Below, piece by piece: positions 43,149-56,341 of a DNA stretch of 64,000 bases. The stretch is from Ectopseudomonas chengduensis. GTDB taxonomy: Bacteria > Pseudomonadota > Gammaproteobacteria > Pseudomonadales > Pseudomonadaceae. Numbering within the stretch: position 1 is the first letter of the stretch; every line of letters starts with the position of its first letter. The translations under genes and the position numbers were made by a program. The notes under the pieces were generated by a model, which saw only the letters and a program-made list of their open reading frames with translations, did no database searches and was not told the origin of the DNA. The DNA is taken from NCBI RefSeq assembly GCF_900102635.1, contig NZ_FMZQ01000016.1, forward strand, positions 62,001 through 126,000, written 5' to 3'.

Positions 43149-45614
43149 CTAGTCCCCTTCGCGCGGCGGCAGCGGCACCTGCCAGATATCCCGGGCGTAT
43201 TCGGCGATGGTGCGATCGGATGAGAACCAGCCCATCCGTGCGGTATTCAGAACCGCCGAACGCCACCACTGCTCAGGCCGCTGCCAGCGTTGATCGACCT
43301 GGCGCTGCGCCTTCCAATAGGCATCGAAATCGGCGCAGACCATGAAATGGTCCTCGTACAGCAGCGAATCCACCAGGCCCACGTAGCGCGCCGGATCGTC
43401 AGGCGAGAACACCCCGCCGCGAATGGCGCCGAGCGCGGCCTCCAGACGTTCCGAATCCGCCACCACATCGCTCATCTCCAGGCCCAGGCGCCGCCGGGCG
43501 GCAACCTGCTGGGCAGTCATGCCGAAGATGAACATGTGGTCTTCGCCGACCCGCTCGCACATTTCCACGTTGGCGCCATCCAGCGTGCCGATGGTCAACG
43601 CGCCATTGAGGGCGAACTTCATATTGCTGGTGCCGGAAGCTTCCAGCCCAGCGGTGGAGATCTGCTCAGAAAGGTCGGCGGCAGGAATGATGGTTTCGGC
43701 CAGGCTGACGTTGTAATTGGGGATGAACACTACCTTGAGTAGCCCGCGTACGGTCGGGTCACCATTGATGGTGCGGCTGATGTCGTTGGCCAGCTTGATG
43801 ATCAGCTTGGCCTGGCGATAACTGGCCGCCGCCTTGCCGGCGAAGATCTTCACCCGCGGTACCCAGTCGGTGGTCGGATCGTTGCGGATGGCCTGGTACA
43901 GCGCCACGGTATGCAGCAGGTTGAGTAACTGACGCTTGTATTCATGGATGCGCTTGACGTGCACATCGAAGATGGCCGTGGTGTCGAGACTGATGCCCAG
44001 CACGTGCCTGACTCGCTCGGCCAGCAGTTCCTTGTTGCGCTGGCGGCAGAGCGCATATTCGTCGCGGAAATCCTGGCGTTCGGCGAAGGGTTCCAGCGCC
44101 TGCAGATGATCCTCGGGGCGATGCAGAACCTGCTCACCGAGAGCGTCGACCAGCAGATGCGTCAGCCCCGGATTCACCTGAAACAGCCAGCGGCGGAAGG
44201 TCACACCATTGGTCTTGTTGTTCACCCGGTCGGGATAGAGCCGGTGCAGATCGCGAAATACCGTGTCGCGCATCAGCCGCGTATGTAGCGCGGAAACGCC
44301 GTTGATGCTGTGCGCGCCGAGAAACGCCAGGTTGCCCATGCGCACACGGCGGCCGTGGTCTTCCTCGATCAGCGACACCGCGCGCAGCAGGCGAAAGTCG
44401 TGGATGTCCTTGGCACGCAGCGCATCGATATGCTCGGCGTTGATCAGGTAGATGATTTGCAGGTGCCGCGGCAGCAGACGCTCCATCAGCGCTACCGGCC
44501 AGGACTCCAGCGCTTCGGGCAGCAGCGTGTGGTTGGTGTAGGAGGTGGTGGCGACCGTCAGTTGCCAGGCTTGCGCCCAGGGCAGGCGATGCTCGTCCAC
44601 CAGCAGGCGCATCAGCTCGACCACAGCGATGGCCGGGTGAGTGTCGTTGAGCTGGATCGCCACCTGCTGCGGCAGGCACTGCAGACCGTCATGCAGACGC
44701 AGATGACGCTCGAGCAGATCCTGTAGCGACGCGGAGACCAGAAAATACTCCTGGCGCAGACGCAGCTCCTGGCCGGCCTCGGTATCGTCGGCGGGATAGA
44801 GCACGCGCGAGATGCTTTCGGCACGCACCTCGCCGGCCACTGCGCCGAAGTGATCGCCGGCATTGAAGCGGTCCAGCTGCAGGTTTTCCTCGGCGCGTGC
44901 ACGCCACAGCCGCAGCGTATTGACCGAGGCGCCGCGCCACCCCACCACCGGTGTGTCATAGGCGATGGCACGTACCCTCTCCTGCGGATGCCAGTGCTGG
45001 CGCGTGCCGCCTGTGCCGTCGTCCAGGGTTTCCACACCACCGCCGAAGCCTATGCGATACGCCACCTCAGGCCGCTCGAACTCCCAGGGGTTGCCGAAAT
45101 CCAGCCAGGTTTCGGTCTGTTCGGCCTGCCAGCCGTCGACGATTGCCTGGCGGAACAGGCCATGCTCATAGCGGATGCCGTAACCATGAGCGGCCAGGCG
45201 CAGGGTCGCCATGCTCTCCATGAAACAGGCGGCCAGACGCCCTAGCCCGCCATTGCCAAGGGCTGCATCGGGTTCGACCTCACGGATGCGTTCGAGCTCG
45301 ACACCGAGTTCGGCCATGGCCTGGCGCGCCACATCGAGCAAGCCAAGGTTGCTCAGGTTATCCACCAGCAAACGGCCGATCAGAAATTCCAGGGACAGGT
45401 AATAGACACGTTTGGCGCCCTGACGCTCGACCTGGGCGGATGACTCTTCCCAGCGGTCGATCATATGGTCGCGCGTGGCCAGCGCCAGCGCCTCGAACCA
45501 ATCGTGATCGAAGGCGGTACTCGGGTCCTTGCCCACGGCGTAGCGCAGTTTGGCCAGGATGGCCGCCTTGAACTGGGCTACGGCACTCTCGGCCTCGCTG
45601 TGCGATTCGCTCAT
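43149..45614 (-). CDS. glgP: Glycogen/maltodextrin phosphorylase
   Basis: 821 aa from the ATG at 45614, with GAGGGGATCGAT before it. GT35 family: the PLP lysine lies in GTSNMKFALNGALTIGTLDG, the N-terminal active-site region is LEFLIGRLL, and AALGNGGLGRLAACFMES is conserved. It releases glucose-1-phosphate from alpha-glucan ends by phosphorolysis and supplies GlgX and MalQ with trimmed chains. It is divergent from the 45807 gene with a 192-bp shared control region. Confidence 0.96.
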   Translation of the reverse strand: MSESHSEAESAVAQFKAAILAKLRYAVGKDPSTAFDHDWFEALALATRDHMIDRWEESSAQVERQGAKRVYYLSLEFLIGRLLVDNLSNLGLLDVARQAMAELGVELERIREVEPDAALGNGGLGRLAACFMESMATLRLAAHGYGIRYEHGLFRQAIVDGWQAEQTETWLDFGNPWEFERPEVAYRIGFGGGVETLDDGTGGTRQHWHPQERVRAIAYDTPVVGWRGASVNTLRLWRARAEENLQLDRFNAGDHFGAVAGEVRAESISRVLYPADDTEAGQELRLRQEYFLVSASLQDLLERHLRLHDGLQCLPQQVAIQLNDTHPAIAVVELMRLLVDEHRLPWAQAWQLTVATTSYTNHTLLPEALESWPVALMERLLPRHLQIIYLINAEHIDALRAKDIHDFRLLRAVSLIEEDHGRRVRMGNLAFLGAHSINGVSALHTRLMRDTVFRDLHRLYPDRVNNKTNGVTFRRWLFQVNPGLTHLLVDALGEQVLHRPEDHLQALEPFAERQDFRDEYALCRQRNKELLAERVRHVLGISLDTTAIFDVHVKRIHEYKRQLLNLLHTVALYQAIRNDPTTDWVPRVKIFAGKAAASYRQAKLIIKLANDISRTINGDPTVRGLLKVVFIPNYNVSLAETIIPAADLSEQISTAGLEASGTSNMKFALNGALTIGTLDGANVEMCERVGEDHMFIFGMTAQQVAARRRLGLEMSDVVADSERLEAALGAIRGGVFSPDDPARYVGLVDSLLYEDHFMVCADFDAYWKAQRQVDQRWQRPEQWWRSAVLNTARMGWFSSDRTIAEYARDIWQVPLPPREGD

Positions 45615-45747
45615 ATCGATCCCCTCACGCGCGCGTCGATTGCAGCCGAAACGATGGGTTCGGCTTTTTCTTTGGGGCCTTCGCAACGGCGATGAGTTCA
45701 GGGTTTTTCTGCCCTTTGCCCCCTCTGATCAAAAAGTCAAAAAGCCT

Positions 45748-45775
45748 GAACTTCGACTTGGCGGCTCCCCTCACA
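45748..45775 (+). promoter_or_regulatory. ECF-type promoter candidate for the secreted Cys-protein operon
   Basis: GAACTT (45748-45753), 17 bp, then TCACA (45771-45775), 32 bp before the ATG at 45807. Confidence 0.5.
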
Positions 45776-45806
45776 ACTTAAGAACGCCATTGTCGAGGAG
45801 AAAATC

Positions 45807-46235
45807 ATGCGAGCCATCATTCCCGGTCTTCTGGTCGGCGCGCTGGCAGCCGGCGACGCACTGGCGGAAGCCTGCTACGTCAGCGCCCGGACTTCCAGCG
45901 ATGCCATTGCCGAGGTCGCACAGGAGTTCTGCTACGAATTCACCGGCATGGACGAGGGCGCCATCGACTGGTCGTGCAATAACGAGGCCGATGACATGCT
46001 CAACACCGATCAACGCAAGGTAGCCAGTTGCGCCGAGGCCAAGCTGGGCACATGCGAAGCCGCACTGACCCAGGAAACCCTGGCCAACTACCGCTCCGGC
46101 GACGACGATCAGGGCGAGCCGCGCCCAGCCGTGCCCAACGATGCCAAGGTGGTCACCCACTATTACCAGGCGGGCGACCTCAAGCAGGTACGCATCGACT
46201 GTGAAAGTGCCGGCGGCACCTGGCGGGATCGATGA
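45807..46235 (+). CDS. Secreted protein with six cysteines, unknown function
   Basis: 142 aa with GAGGAGAAAATC before the ATG. The first 21 residues (MRAIIPGLLVGALAAGDALAE) form a signal peptide, although the aspartate in it is unusual. The mature part has six cysteines, enough for three disulphides, and a polar acidic character, which suggests a small periplasmic protein. Family not recognised. The stop overlaps the DUF3182 start, so the two are coupled. Confidence 0.7.
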   Translation: MRAIIPGLLVGALAAGDALAEACYVSARTSSDAIAEVAQEFCYEFTGMDEGAIDWSCNNEADDMLNTDQRKVASCAEAKLGTCEAALTQETLANYRSGDDDQGEPRPAVPNDAKVVTHYYQAGDLKQVRIDCESAGGTWRDR

Positions 46236-47323
46236 TGGGCGCTTACCAAGGCCTGCTTCTGCTACCTGGCACCGCTCAGCACATGGCCCATGAGCGCATG
46301 GTCCAACGCCAGCTCGGCGAAAAACTCGCCGACCTGCTCGGTTGCCCCTTCCTCGGCCCTTGTCAGCCGGGCACGCAGATCCGCGGACGCTACTACTACC
46401 TGCCTGAAGACACCCTGGTCGGCGATGTCGGCTCGCTGGGCATCGACGGGCCGGACGATTTATTTGGCGGCCAGGTCGAGCATGCCTTTCTGGCCACCAA
46501 GGCCATCAGTCACCCTGCCCTCGACGTACCGCGCCACTTGCCTGTGGGTTGGTCCGAGCGCTTCGCCCTGCAGGTCGAAAGCGTCACCTTGCGGGGCTTC
46601 AGCGTCTTTGATCTGGAGGACGCTACCGAAGCCGGTAAACGCCTGTTGCGCGACGGGCCGATTCGCCTGAAGCCGGTTGCTGGCACCGGCGGCCGAGGCC
46701 AGCAGGTGGTGCGCTCCCATCCTGAGCTGGAAAGCGCGCTGGCGGCGCTCGATGAACAATGTGTGCGGCAGCAGGGCCTGGTGCTGGAGGAGGACCTGCA
46801 GCAGCCCGATACCTACAGCGTCGGCCAGATTCGCGTGGCAGGCGTCACCCTCAGTTACCACGGTACCCAGCAACTGACTGACGACGGTCACGGCAATCAG
46901 GTCTACGGCGGCTCGCGCCTGACGCTGGTGCGCGGCGACTACCTGGCACTGATGACCCTCGATCTGCCGCGCGCCGTGCGCCTGGCCGTGCAACAGGCGC
47001 GCATCTTCGAACTGGCGGCGCTGGAGGTCTATCCCTCCATCCAGGCATCACGGCGCAATTACGACGTGGCACAAGGGCTGAACGCGCGAGGCCAGTCGCG
47101 CAGTGGCGTACTCGAACAATCCTGGCGCGTCGGCGGAGCCAGCGCGGCGGAAATCTTCGCCCTGGAAGCGTTCATCAAGGACCCGCAGCTGCAAACGCTG
47201 CAGGCTTCGACCCATGAGTTCTATCAGGATGTGCCGCCGCCACCTGGCTCCATTTGCCTGTATCAAGGTCAGCACAGTGAGGACGGCCCGCTTGCCAAGT
47301 ACGTCAAGGTCGGGCCGCTATGA
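46232..47323 (+). CDS. DUF3182 protein, ATP-grasp-like
   Basis: 363 aa starting with ATGATG at 46232, overlapping the previous stop. The centre reads GPIRLKPVAGTGGRGQQVV and later LVLEEDLQQPDTYSVGQ, which resembles the glycine-rich loop and metal-binding segment of ATP-grasp ligases. That suggests ATP-dependent bond formation with an unknown acid and amine. DUF3182 is frequent in Pseudomonas stress islands. It overlaps the hydrolase gene by 4 bp. Confidence 0.82.
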   Translation: MMGAYQGLLLLPGTAQHMAHERMVQRQLGEKLADLLGCPFLGPCQPGTQIRGRYYYLPEDTLVGDVGSLGIDGPDDLFGGQVEHAFLATKAISHPALDVPRHLPVGWSERFALQVESVTLRGFSVFDLEDATEAGKRLLRDGPIRLKPVAGTGGRGQQVVRSHPELESALAALDEQCVRQQGLVLEEDLQQPDTYSVGQIRVAGVTLSYHGTQQLTDDGHGNQVYGGSRLTLVRGDYLALMTLDLPRAVRLAVQQARIFELAALEVYPSIQASRRNYDVAQGLNARGQSRSGVLEQSWRVGGASAAEIFALEAFIKDPQLQTLQASTHEFYQDVPPPPGSICLYQGQHSEDGPLAKYVKVGPL

Positions 47324-48090
47324 GTGCGAGCAGCCAGAGTCTGGACATTCTGGTGGATGGCCAGCACATCGCCGGCACCCTGCTGACCCCACCGAACAAG
47401 GTTCCCGGCGTGCTGTTCGTGCACGGCTGGGGCGGCAGCCAGCAACGCGACCTGGCCCGTGCCCGTGGTATCGCCGGGCTGGGCTGCGTGTGCCTGACCT
47501 TCGACCTGCGCGGGCACGAACGCAACGTCGAGGCGCAGGAGCGCGTATCGCGCGAAGACAACCTGGCCGACATTCTCGCCGCCTACGACCTGCTGGCCGC
47601 GCACGAAACGGTCGACCCCGAATGCATCGCGGTGATCGGTACCAGCTATGGCGGCTACCTGGCCACCCTGCTCAGCGTGCGGCGCCCGGTGCGCTGGCTG
47701 GCCCTGCGCGTGCCGGCGCTGTACTGGGACGAACAATGGCAGTTGCCCAAGCGCCAACTGGACGTTGCACGGCTGGCCGAGTACCGCCGCACGCCGCTGC
47801 GCGCGCAGGACAATCTGGCGCTCGGCGCCTGCTCCGAGTTTCGCGGCGACGTGCTGCTGGTGGAGTCCGAGCATGACGACTTCGTCCCGCACACCACGCT
47901 GATGAGCTACCGCAATGCCTTCGACAAGGCCCATTCACTGAGCCATCGCACCATGGCCGGTGCCGACCACGGGCTCAGCGAGGACCGCCACCAGCAAGCC
48001 TATACGCGCATCCTGATCGATTGGGTCAGCGAGATGGTGGTTGGCGCACGGATAGGCGACTACCCGCACCACCTGGTGCGTTATTCCTGA
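47320..48090 (+). CDS. Alpha/beta-hydrolase family protein
   Basis: 256 aa. The fold is clear: VLFVHGWGGSQ (oxyanion HG), nucleophile elbow IGTSYGGY with serine near residue 110, the aspartate in ESEHDDFVP and the histidine in GADHGLS. The S9-type GxSYGG pattern suggests a peptidase or esterase. The coupling to the DUF3182 gene by a 4-bp overlap suggests it cleaves or processes the product of that enzyme. Confidence 0.87.
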   Translation: MSASSQSLDILVDGQHIAGTLLTPPNKVPGVLFVHGWGGSQQRDLARARGIAGLGCVCLTFDLRGHERNVEAQERVSREDNLADILAAYDLLAAHETVDPECIAVIGTSYGGYLATLLSVRRPVRWLALRVPALYWDEQWQLPKRQLDVARLAEYRRTPLRAQDNLALGACSEFRGDVLLVESEHDDFVPHTTLMSYRNAFDKAHSLSHRTMAGADHGLSEDRHQQAYTRILIDWVSEMVVGARIGDYPHHLVRYS

Positions 48091-48159
48091 ATCGCTGCAC
48101 CTCGATGCTGCGGTTCGCCCTGGGCATCTGCCCACCTAACCTGCAACAGGAGATCGACG

Positions 48160-48573
48160 ATGAAAATCAGCAAGCTTATGACCCGCAACGTCCGCACCCT
48201 GGAGCCAGAGCGCAGCATCCGTGAGGCCGCCACGCTGATGGCCGATATCGACAGCGGTGCGCTGCTGATCAACGAAGGTGACCGCCTGATCGGCATGATC
48301 ACCGACCGCGACATTGCCGTACGTGCCGTTGCTGCGGGCCTGGACGGCAACACGCCGGTACGTCAGGTGATGAGCAGCAACGTGCGTTATTGCTTCGACG
48401 ACGAGGACGTCGAGCATGTGGCCGCCAACATGGCCGATATCCAGGTACGCCGGCTGCCCGTGCTCAACCGCGAGAAGCGCCTGGTGGGTGTGGTTTCGCT
48501 GGGCAATATCGCCTCCGGCCACAGCCGGATGGCCAACGACACCGTGCTGCGCGGCGTGACCTCTGCGCACTGA
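48160..48573 (+). CDS. Two-CBS-domain protein
   Basis: 137 aa with AACAGGAGATCGACG before the ATG. It consists of two CBS domains only: MTRNVRTLEPERSIREAATLM and later MSSNVRYCFDDEDVEHVAANM, each ending in the usual ITDRDIAVRA / VVSLGNIA type. Stand-alone CBS pairs bind adenine nucleotides and may sense energy state. It follows the hydrolase gene by 69 bp; it may be cotranscribed. REP elements follow. Confidence 0.9.
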   Translation: MKISKLMTRNVRTLEPERSIREAATLMADIDSGALLINEGDRLIGMITDRDIAVRAVAAGLDGNTPVRQVMSSNVRYCFDDEDVEHVAANMADIQVRRLPVLNREKRLVGVVSLGNIASGHSRMANDTVLRGVTSAH

Positions 48574-48584
48574 CCCCACCCTTT

Positions 48585-48628
48585 GTGGGAGGGGCTTTAG
48601 CCGCGATTGCCGTTAAAGCCCCTCCCAC
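48585..48628. repeat. REP inverted pair (REPIN-like) between convergent genes
   Basis: GTGGGAGGGGCTTTA (48585-48599) and its exact inverse (48614-48628) form a 15-bp stem. TGTGGGAG(G)GGCTTTAGCCGCGA is a Pseudomonas REP-type sequence. It lies between the CBS gene and the convergent glgB gene and may stabilise mRNA ends. Confidence 0.8.
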
Positions 48629-48688
48629 TACGAGTCCGGCGCCTTGTTGGCCGGAGCAGAATCATCACGCCAAGGCACACCTCGCCCC

Positions 48689-48713
48689 TTGTGGGAGGCG
48701 CTTCAGCGGCGAC
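48689..48713. repeat. Single REP element next to the glgB 3' end
   Basis: TTGTGGGAGGCGCTTCAGCGGCGA is a third, diverged copy of the REP sequence at 48585, in the same orientation as the first arm. It ends 3 bp before the glgB stop. Confidence 0.7.
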
Positions 48714-48715
48714 GC

Positions 48716-50874
48716 TTATTGCATCGGTCGCAGAATCAGCGTGCCCAGAGGAGGCAACTGCAAATTCAACGAGTCAGACTGGCCGTGAGCGGTCATCTGC
48801 TCGCTGTGCTGCTCACCCTCGCTGCCGGCGCCTGAGCCGCTCCAGCAACGGTCATCGGTATTGAGCAGCACCTGCCAGCGGCCCGCGTGCGGCACGCCGA
48901 TGCGGTAGCCGTCGAGCACCTGCGGGGTGAAATTGTGCACCACCAGCAACGGCGCACTGCCCTCGCCGCCCTTGCGCAGCCAGGCGAATACGCTGTTGCG
49001 CGCGTCATCGCCTACCAGCCACTGAAAACCGCTGTCCTGGTCGTCGAGGCGGTGCAACGCCGGCTCTTCGCGGTACAGACGATTCAGCTCGCGTACCAGC
49101 GCCTGGGCAGCGGCATGCTCGGGGTACTGCAGCAGGTACCAGTCCAGCTGCTGGTCGTGGTCCCATTCGCGCCACTGGCCGAACTCGCAGCCCATGAACA
49201 GCAGCTTCTTGCCCGGGTGACTCCACATCAGGGCGAGGAACAGGCGCAGGTTGGCGAATTGCTGCCAGCGATCACCGGGCATGCGCCCGAGCAGCGAGCG
49301 TTTGCCGTGCACCACTTCGTCATGGGAGATCGGCAGGATGAAACGCTCGGAGAAGGCGTAATGCAGGCCAAAGGTGATCTGGTGGTGATGGTGCAGGCGG
49401 TACATCGGGTCCTGCTGGATGTAGCTCAGGCTGTCGTTCATCCAGCCCATGTTCCACTTGTGGCTGAAGCCCAGGCCGCCCTGCTGCACCGGCCGACTGA
49501 CGCCAGGCCAGGCGGTGGATTCCTCGGCGATCATCAGCGCGCCGGGCACTTCGCTGCGCACCACCTCGTTGAGATGCTGGAGAAATTCGATGGCCTCCAG
49601 GTTCTCGCGCCCGCCGTGGCGGTTGGGAATCCACTGCCCTGCTTCGCGTGAATAATCGCGGTAGAGCATCGACGCCACTGCATCCACGCGCAGGCCGTCG
49701 ACGTGGTATTCGCGCAGCCAGTACAGCGCGCTGGCCAGCATGAAGCCGTGTACTTCGGTGCGGCCGAGGTTGTAGATGCAGGTGTTCCAGTCCGGGTGAA
49801 ATCCCTCGAACGGGTGCGCGTACTCGTACAGGGCGGTGCCGTCGAATTCGGCCAGACCGTGAGCGTCGTTGGGAAAATGCCCCGGCACCCAGTCGAGAAT
49901 CACGCCGATGCCGGCGCGGTGGCAGTGATCGACGAAAGCGGCGAAGCGCTGTGGGCTGCCGAAGCGCGAGGTGGGTGCAAACATCGACAGCGGCTGGTAG
50001 CCCCAGGAACCGCCGAACGGGTGTTCCATGATCGGCATCAGCTCGATATGGGTGAAGCCCAGGTTCTGTACGTAGGGAATCAGCCGGTCGGCCAACTCGT
50101 CCCAGTCCGGTGCGTGATCGTCCTGCCATTGCCAGGAGCCTGCGTGCAGCTCGTAGATCGCCAGCGGTGCCTGCGAAGCATGGCGCTGCTCGCGCTCACT
50201 CATCCACTGCTGGTCCTGCCAGGCGAAGGCCTCGTCCTGCGGCACCCGTGAAGCGGTCGCCGGCGGCGTCTCGGTGGCTTGCGCCATGGGGTCGGCGCGC
50301 AGCGGCAACACGCCGTGCGGGCCGAGAATTTCGTACTTATAGCACTCGCCCGGCTGCAGCCGCGGGATGAACAGTTCCCACACCCCCGCCGGGTAGCGCA
50401 GACGCATGGGGTGGCGGCGGCCGTCCCAGCTGTTGAAGTCACCGACCACCGACACCCGCCGCGCATTGGGCGCCCAGACGGCGAAACGTACGCCAGGCAC
50501 GCCTTCATGTTCTACCGGTGCCGAGCCCAGGCAGCGCCATAACTGGCGGTGGTTGCCTTCGGCGAACAGGTAGAGGTCGGTGTCACCCAGCAGCGGGCCG
50601 AAGGCATAGGGATCTTCCATCTCCTGCACGCTGCCCGGCCAGTGGATACGCAGGCGGTAGCGCTGCGCCTGGGGCAGCTGCAATTCGAACAGACCCTGCG
50701 GGTCGCTGCAGTGCATGCGCCCCATCGGCGAGCCGTCGCTGGCCAGCAGCTCCACCGCGTCGGCACCTGGCAGCCAGACCCGTACCAGGGTTTCGTCGCC
50801 TTGCGCATGAGGGCCGAGGAAGCTGAACGGATCACCGTCTTCGGCACGCTGCAGGCGTTGCACTCTGTTCTGAT

Positions 50875-50878
<4 letters not shown>
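48716..50878 (-). CDS. glgB: 1,4-alpha-glucan branching enzyme
   Basis: 720 aa, starting with TTG at 50878: AGGAG lies 8 bp upstream, and the TTG overlaps the treS stop (TTGA). An N-terminal domain and CBM48 precede the GH13 barrel with LRVDAVASMLYRDYSR (nucleophile), LMIAEESTAWP (acid) and LPISHDEVVHGK. It introduces alpha-1,6 branches into the linear glucan made by GlgE or GlgA. Last gene of the glgE-treS-glgB operon. Confidence 0.96.
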
Positions 50879-54189
<3,311 letters not shown>

Positions 54190-54205
54190 GGTGTTACTCC
54201 GTTGT

Positions 54206-56188
54206 TCAGCGGGCGGTCTGGATTCGCCAGATGCCGAAAGGCAGGTGCCAGGGTTCGATGCGCATCCACTGCACCTTGCCGTGCCAGGTCCAGCGGTGGC
54301 CGTTCATCAGGTCTTCACCCTGCAGGTCGGCATCGTCTGGCAGGCCCAGTTCCCACAGCGGCAATTCAAAGTGCGCCTCCTGGGCGTGATGCGGATCGAG
54401 GCTGACGGCGACCAGAATGAAGTTGCTCAGATCGGCCGTGCGCTTGCCGAAGTAGAGAATGTTGTCGTTCCACGCGGTGTAGGCCTGAAAGCCCAGATGG
54501 GTCTGCAGCGCCGGGTTCTCGCGGCGGATCTGGTTGAGCCGGGTAATCTCGACGTTGATGTTGCCCGGCGTCTGGTAGTCGCGCGGACGCAGCTGGTACT
54601 TCTCCGAATCGAAGTACTCCTCCTTGCCTGGTACCGGCTCGGCCTCGCACAGCTCGAAGCCCGAATACATGCCCCACAGCCCGGAACCCATGGTTGCCAG
54701 GACAGCGCGAATGAGAAAACCCGGCCTGCCGCTGCGCTGCAGGAAATAGGGATTGATGTCCGGCGTGTTGACGAAGAAGTTCGGTCGGTAGCAATCGCGC
54801 CAGGGCGCCTGGTTCAGTTCGGTCAGGTAGCTCTGCAGCTCAGCCTTGGTGTTGCGCCAGGTGAAGTAGGTGTAGCTCTGGCTGAAGCCGAGCTTGCCCA
54901 GGCGCGCCATCATCGCCGGGCGGGTGAAAGCCTCGGAGAGGAAGATCACCTCGGGGTGGCGTTCACGCACATCGGCGATCAGCCACTCCCAGAACGGCAT
55001 TGGCTTGGTGTGCGGGTTGTCGACGCGAAACAGCGTCACGCCCTGCTCCACCCAGCCCAGCACCACGTCGCGCAATGCCAGCCACAGGTCGGGCATGGCC
55101 GCTTCGGCGTAGAACTCGACGTTGACGATGTCCTCGTACTTCTTCGGCGGATTCTCGGCATGGCGAATGCTGCCGTCCGGGCGCCAACTGAACCAGCCGG
55201 GGTGCTGCTCGAGCCAGGGGTGATCCGGCGAGCACTGCACGGCAAAATCCAGCGCCACCTCCAGGCCATGTTCGCGCGCCACGCGCACCAGCTGGCGAAA
55301 ATCCTCGAGGCTGCCGAGCTGCGGGTGCACGGCCTCGTGACCGCCCTCCTCGCTGCCGATGGCATAGGGGCTACCGGGGTCGTCCGGGCCGGCCTTGAGG
55401 CTGTTGTTCGGCCCCTTGCGATGGCTGCGGCCGATGGGATGGATGGGCGGGAAGTACAGCACGTCGAAGCCCATCCAGGCGATCTCGGGGATGCGCACAT
55501 GCACGTCGGCGAAGCTGCCGTGGCGCTGCTCGTCGCCCAGCGAGCGGGGAAACAGCTCATACCAGCTGGCGAACTCGGCCAGGCTGCGCTCGACATCCAG
55601 CGGGTAATTCGGCGTACGCAGCAGATGCGGACGGTATTCGGCGCGGCGCATCAGTTCGTTGACGGATGGGTCGATCAGCACCGCTTCGCGTTCGGCCTGA
55701 GATTGCGAGGCCTCCATGCGTTCGATCAGGGCCGCCAGCTCGCCGCGCAATTCGTCCGGGGCCTGCGCGGCGATGCGCCGAACCAGCTGCGCGCCCTCCT
55801 GCAGTTCGAGTTCCACCGGCACACCGGCACCGAGTTTCTTCACCAGTTCCTGGCGGAAGCTGGCGTAAACGTCCAGCCAGGCTTCGATGGCGAATTCGCC
55901 TCGGCCCTGCTGATCGATACGCAGTGTGGCGCTCCAGCGATCATTGCCCAGGGCCTGCATCGGCGTGCGCTGCCACGTGGCCTCGCCATTGGCGCGCCAC
56001 AGCAGATCGGCGGCCAGTTGCTCGTGGCCATCGCTGAAGATCACCGCCGTGACCGGAAACTCCCGACCACACAGGCATTTGCTGGCGAAGCGGCCACTTT
56101 CAATGATCGGTTGTACTGCTTCGATGGCCAGCCGAGGCTGGGCAATGGCATGGATGACGGTCTGATCGGCATATTGCGGGGACGGCAT
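54206..56188 (-). CDS. glgE: Alpha-1,4-glucan:maltose-1-phosphate maltosyltransferase
   Basis: 660 aa from the ATG at 56188, with CAGGAACG before it; upstream codons have no such signal. The DUF3416 N-terminal domain (VIESGRFASKCLCGREFPV) is followed by the GH13_3 barrel with VTLFRVDNPHTKPMPFWEW (nucleophile) and FLSEAFTRPAMM (acid). It elongates alpha-glucan with maltosyl units from maltose-1-phosphate. First gene of glgE-treS-glgB, which encodes the complete GlgE pathway. Confidence 0.96.
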   Translation of the reverse strand: MPSPQYADQTVIHAIAQPRLAIEAVQPIIESGRFASKCLCGREFPVTAVIFSDGHEQLAADLLWRANGEATWQRTPMQALGNDRWSATLRIDQQGRGEFAIEAWLDVYASFRQELVKKLGAGVPVELELQEGAQLVRRIAAQAPDELRGELAALIERMEASQSQAEREAVLIDPSVNELMRRAEYRPHLLRTPNYPLDVERSLAEFASWYELFPRSLGDEQRHGSFADVHVRIPEIAWMGFDVLYFPPIHPIGRSHRKGPNNSLKAGPDDPGSPYAIGSEEGGHEAVHPQLGSLEDFRQLVRVAREHGLEVALDFAVQCSPDHPWLEQHPGWFSWRPDGSIRHAENPPKKYEDIVNVEFYAEAAMPDLWLALRDVVLGWVEQGVTLFRVDNPHTKPMPFWEWLIADVRERHPEVIFLSEAFTRPAMMARLGKLGFSQSYTYFTWRNTKAELQSYLTELNQAPWRDCYRPNFFVNTPDINPYFLQRSGRPGFLIRAVLATMGSGLWGMYSGFELCEAEPVPGKEEYFDSEKYQLRPRDYQTPGNINVEITRLNQIRRENPALQTHLGFQAYTAWNDNILYFGKRTADLSNFILVAVSLDPHHAQEAHFELPLWELGLPDDADLQGEDLMNGHRWTWHGKVQWMRIEPWHLPFGIWRIQTAR

Positions 56189-56280
56189 CGTTCCTGGCTC
56201 CTCTACGCCTGGCAGACGTGTTCGAAGGGATTGGCGGGCAGGTTTGCGACAGCGCGCGAAGCGCTGCACCTGTCAGAAAT

Positions 56281-56308
56281 TCCGAGGTGGAGGCAGAGGT
56301 AAAAGTTC
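56281..56308 (-). promoter_or_regulatory. ECF-type promoter candidate for the glgE operon
   Basis: Reverse strand GAACTT (56308-56303), 17 bp, then TCGGA (56285-56281), followed by AT. It ends 93 bp before the glgE ATG. The -10-like part is identical to that before the DUF2383 operon. Confidence 0.5.
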
Positions 56309-56341
56309 AGGCAGTTTTTGCCCGTTCACCGGGCTAACGGG

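Noticed and set aside
45634..45661. GAACCC-N16-TCGAC on the reverse strand before glgP as an ECF promoter
   Set aside because: The spacer is 16, and the -10 ends only 20 bp from the glgP start, leaving almost no room for a leader with the ribosome-binding site. It was left out of the motif set.
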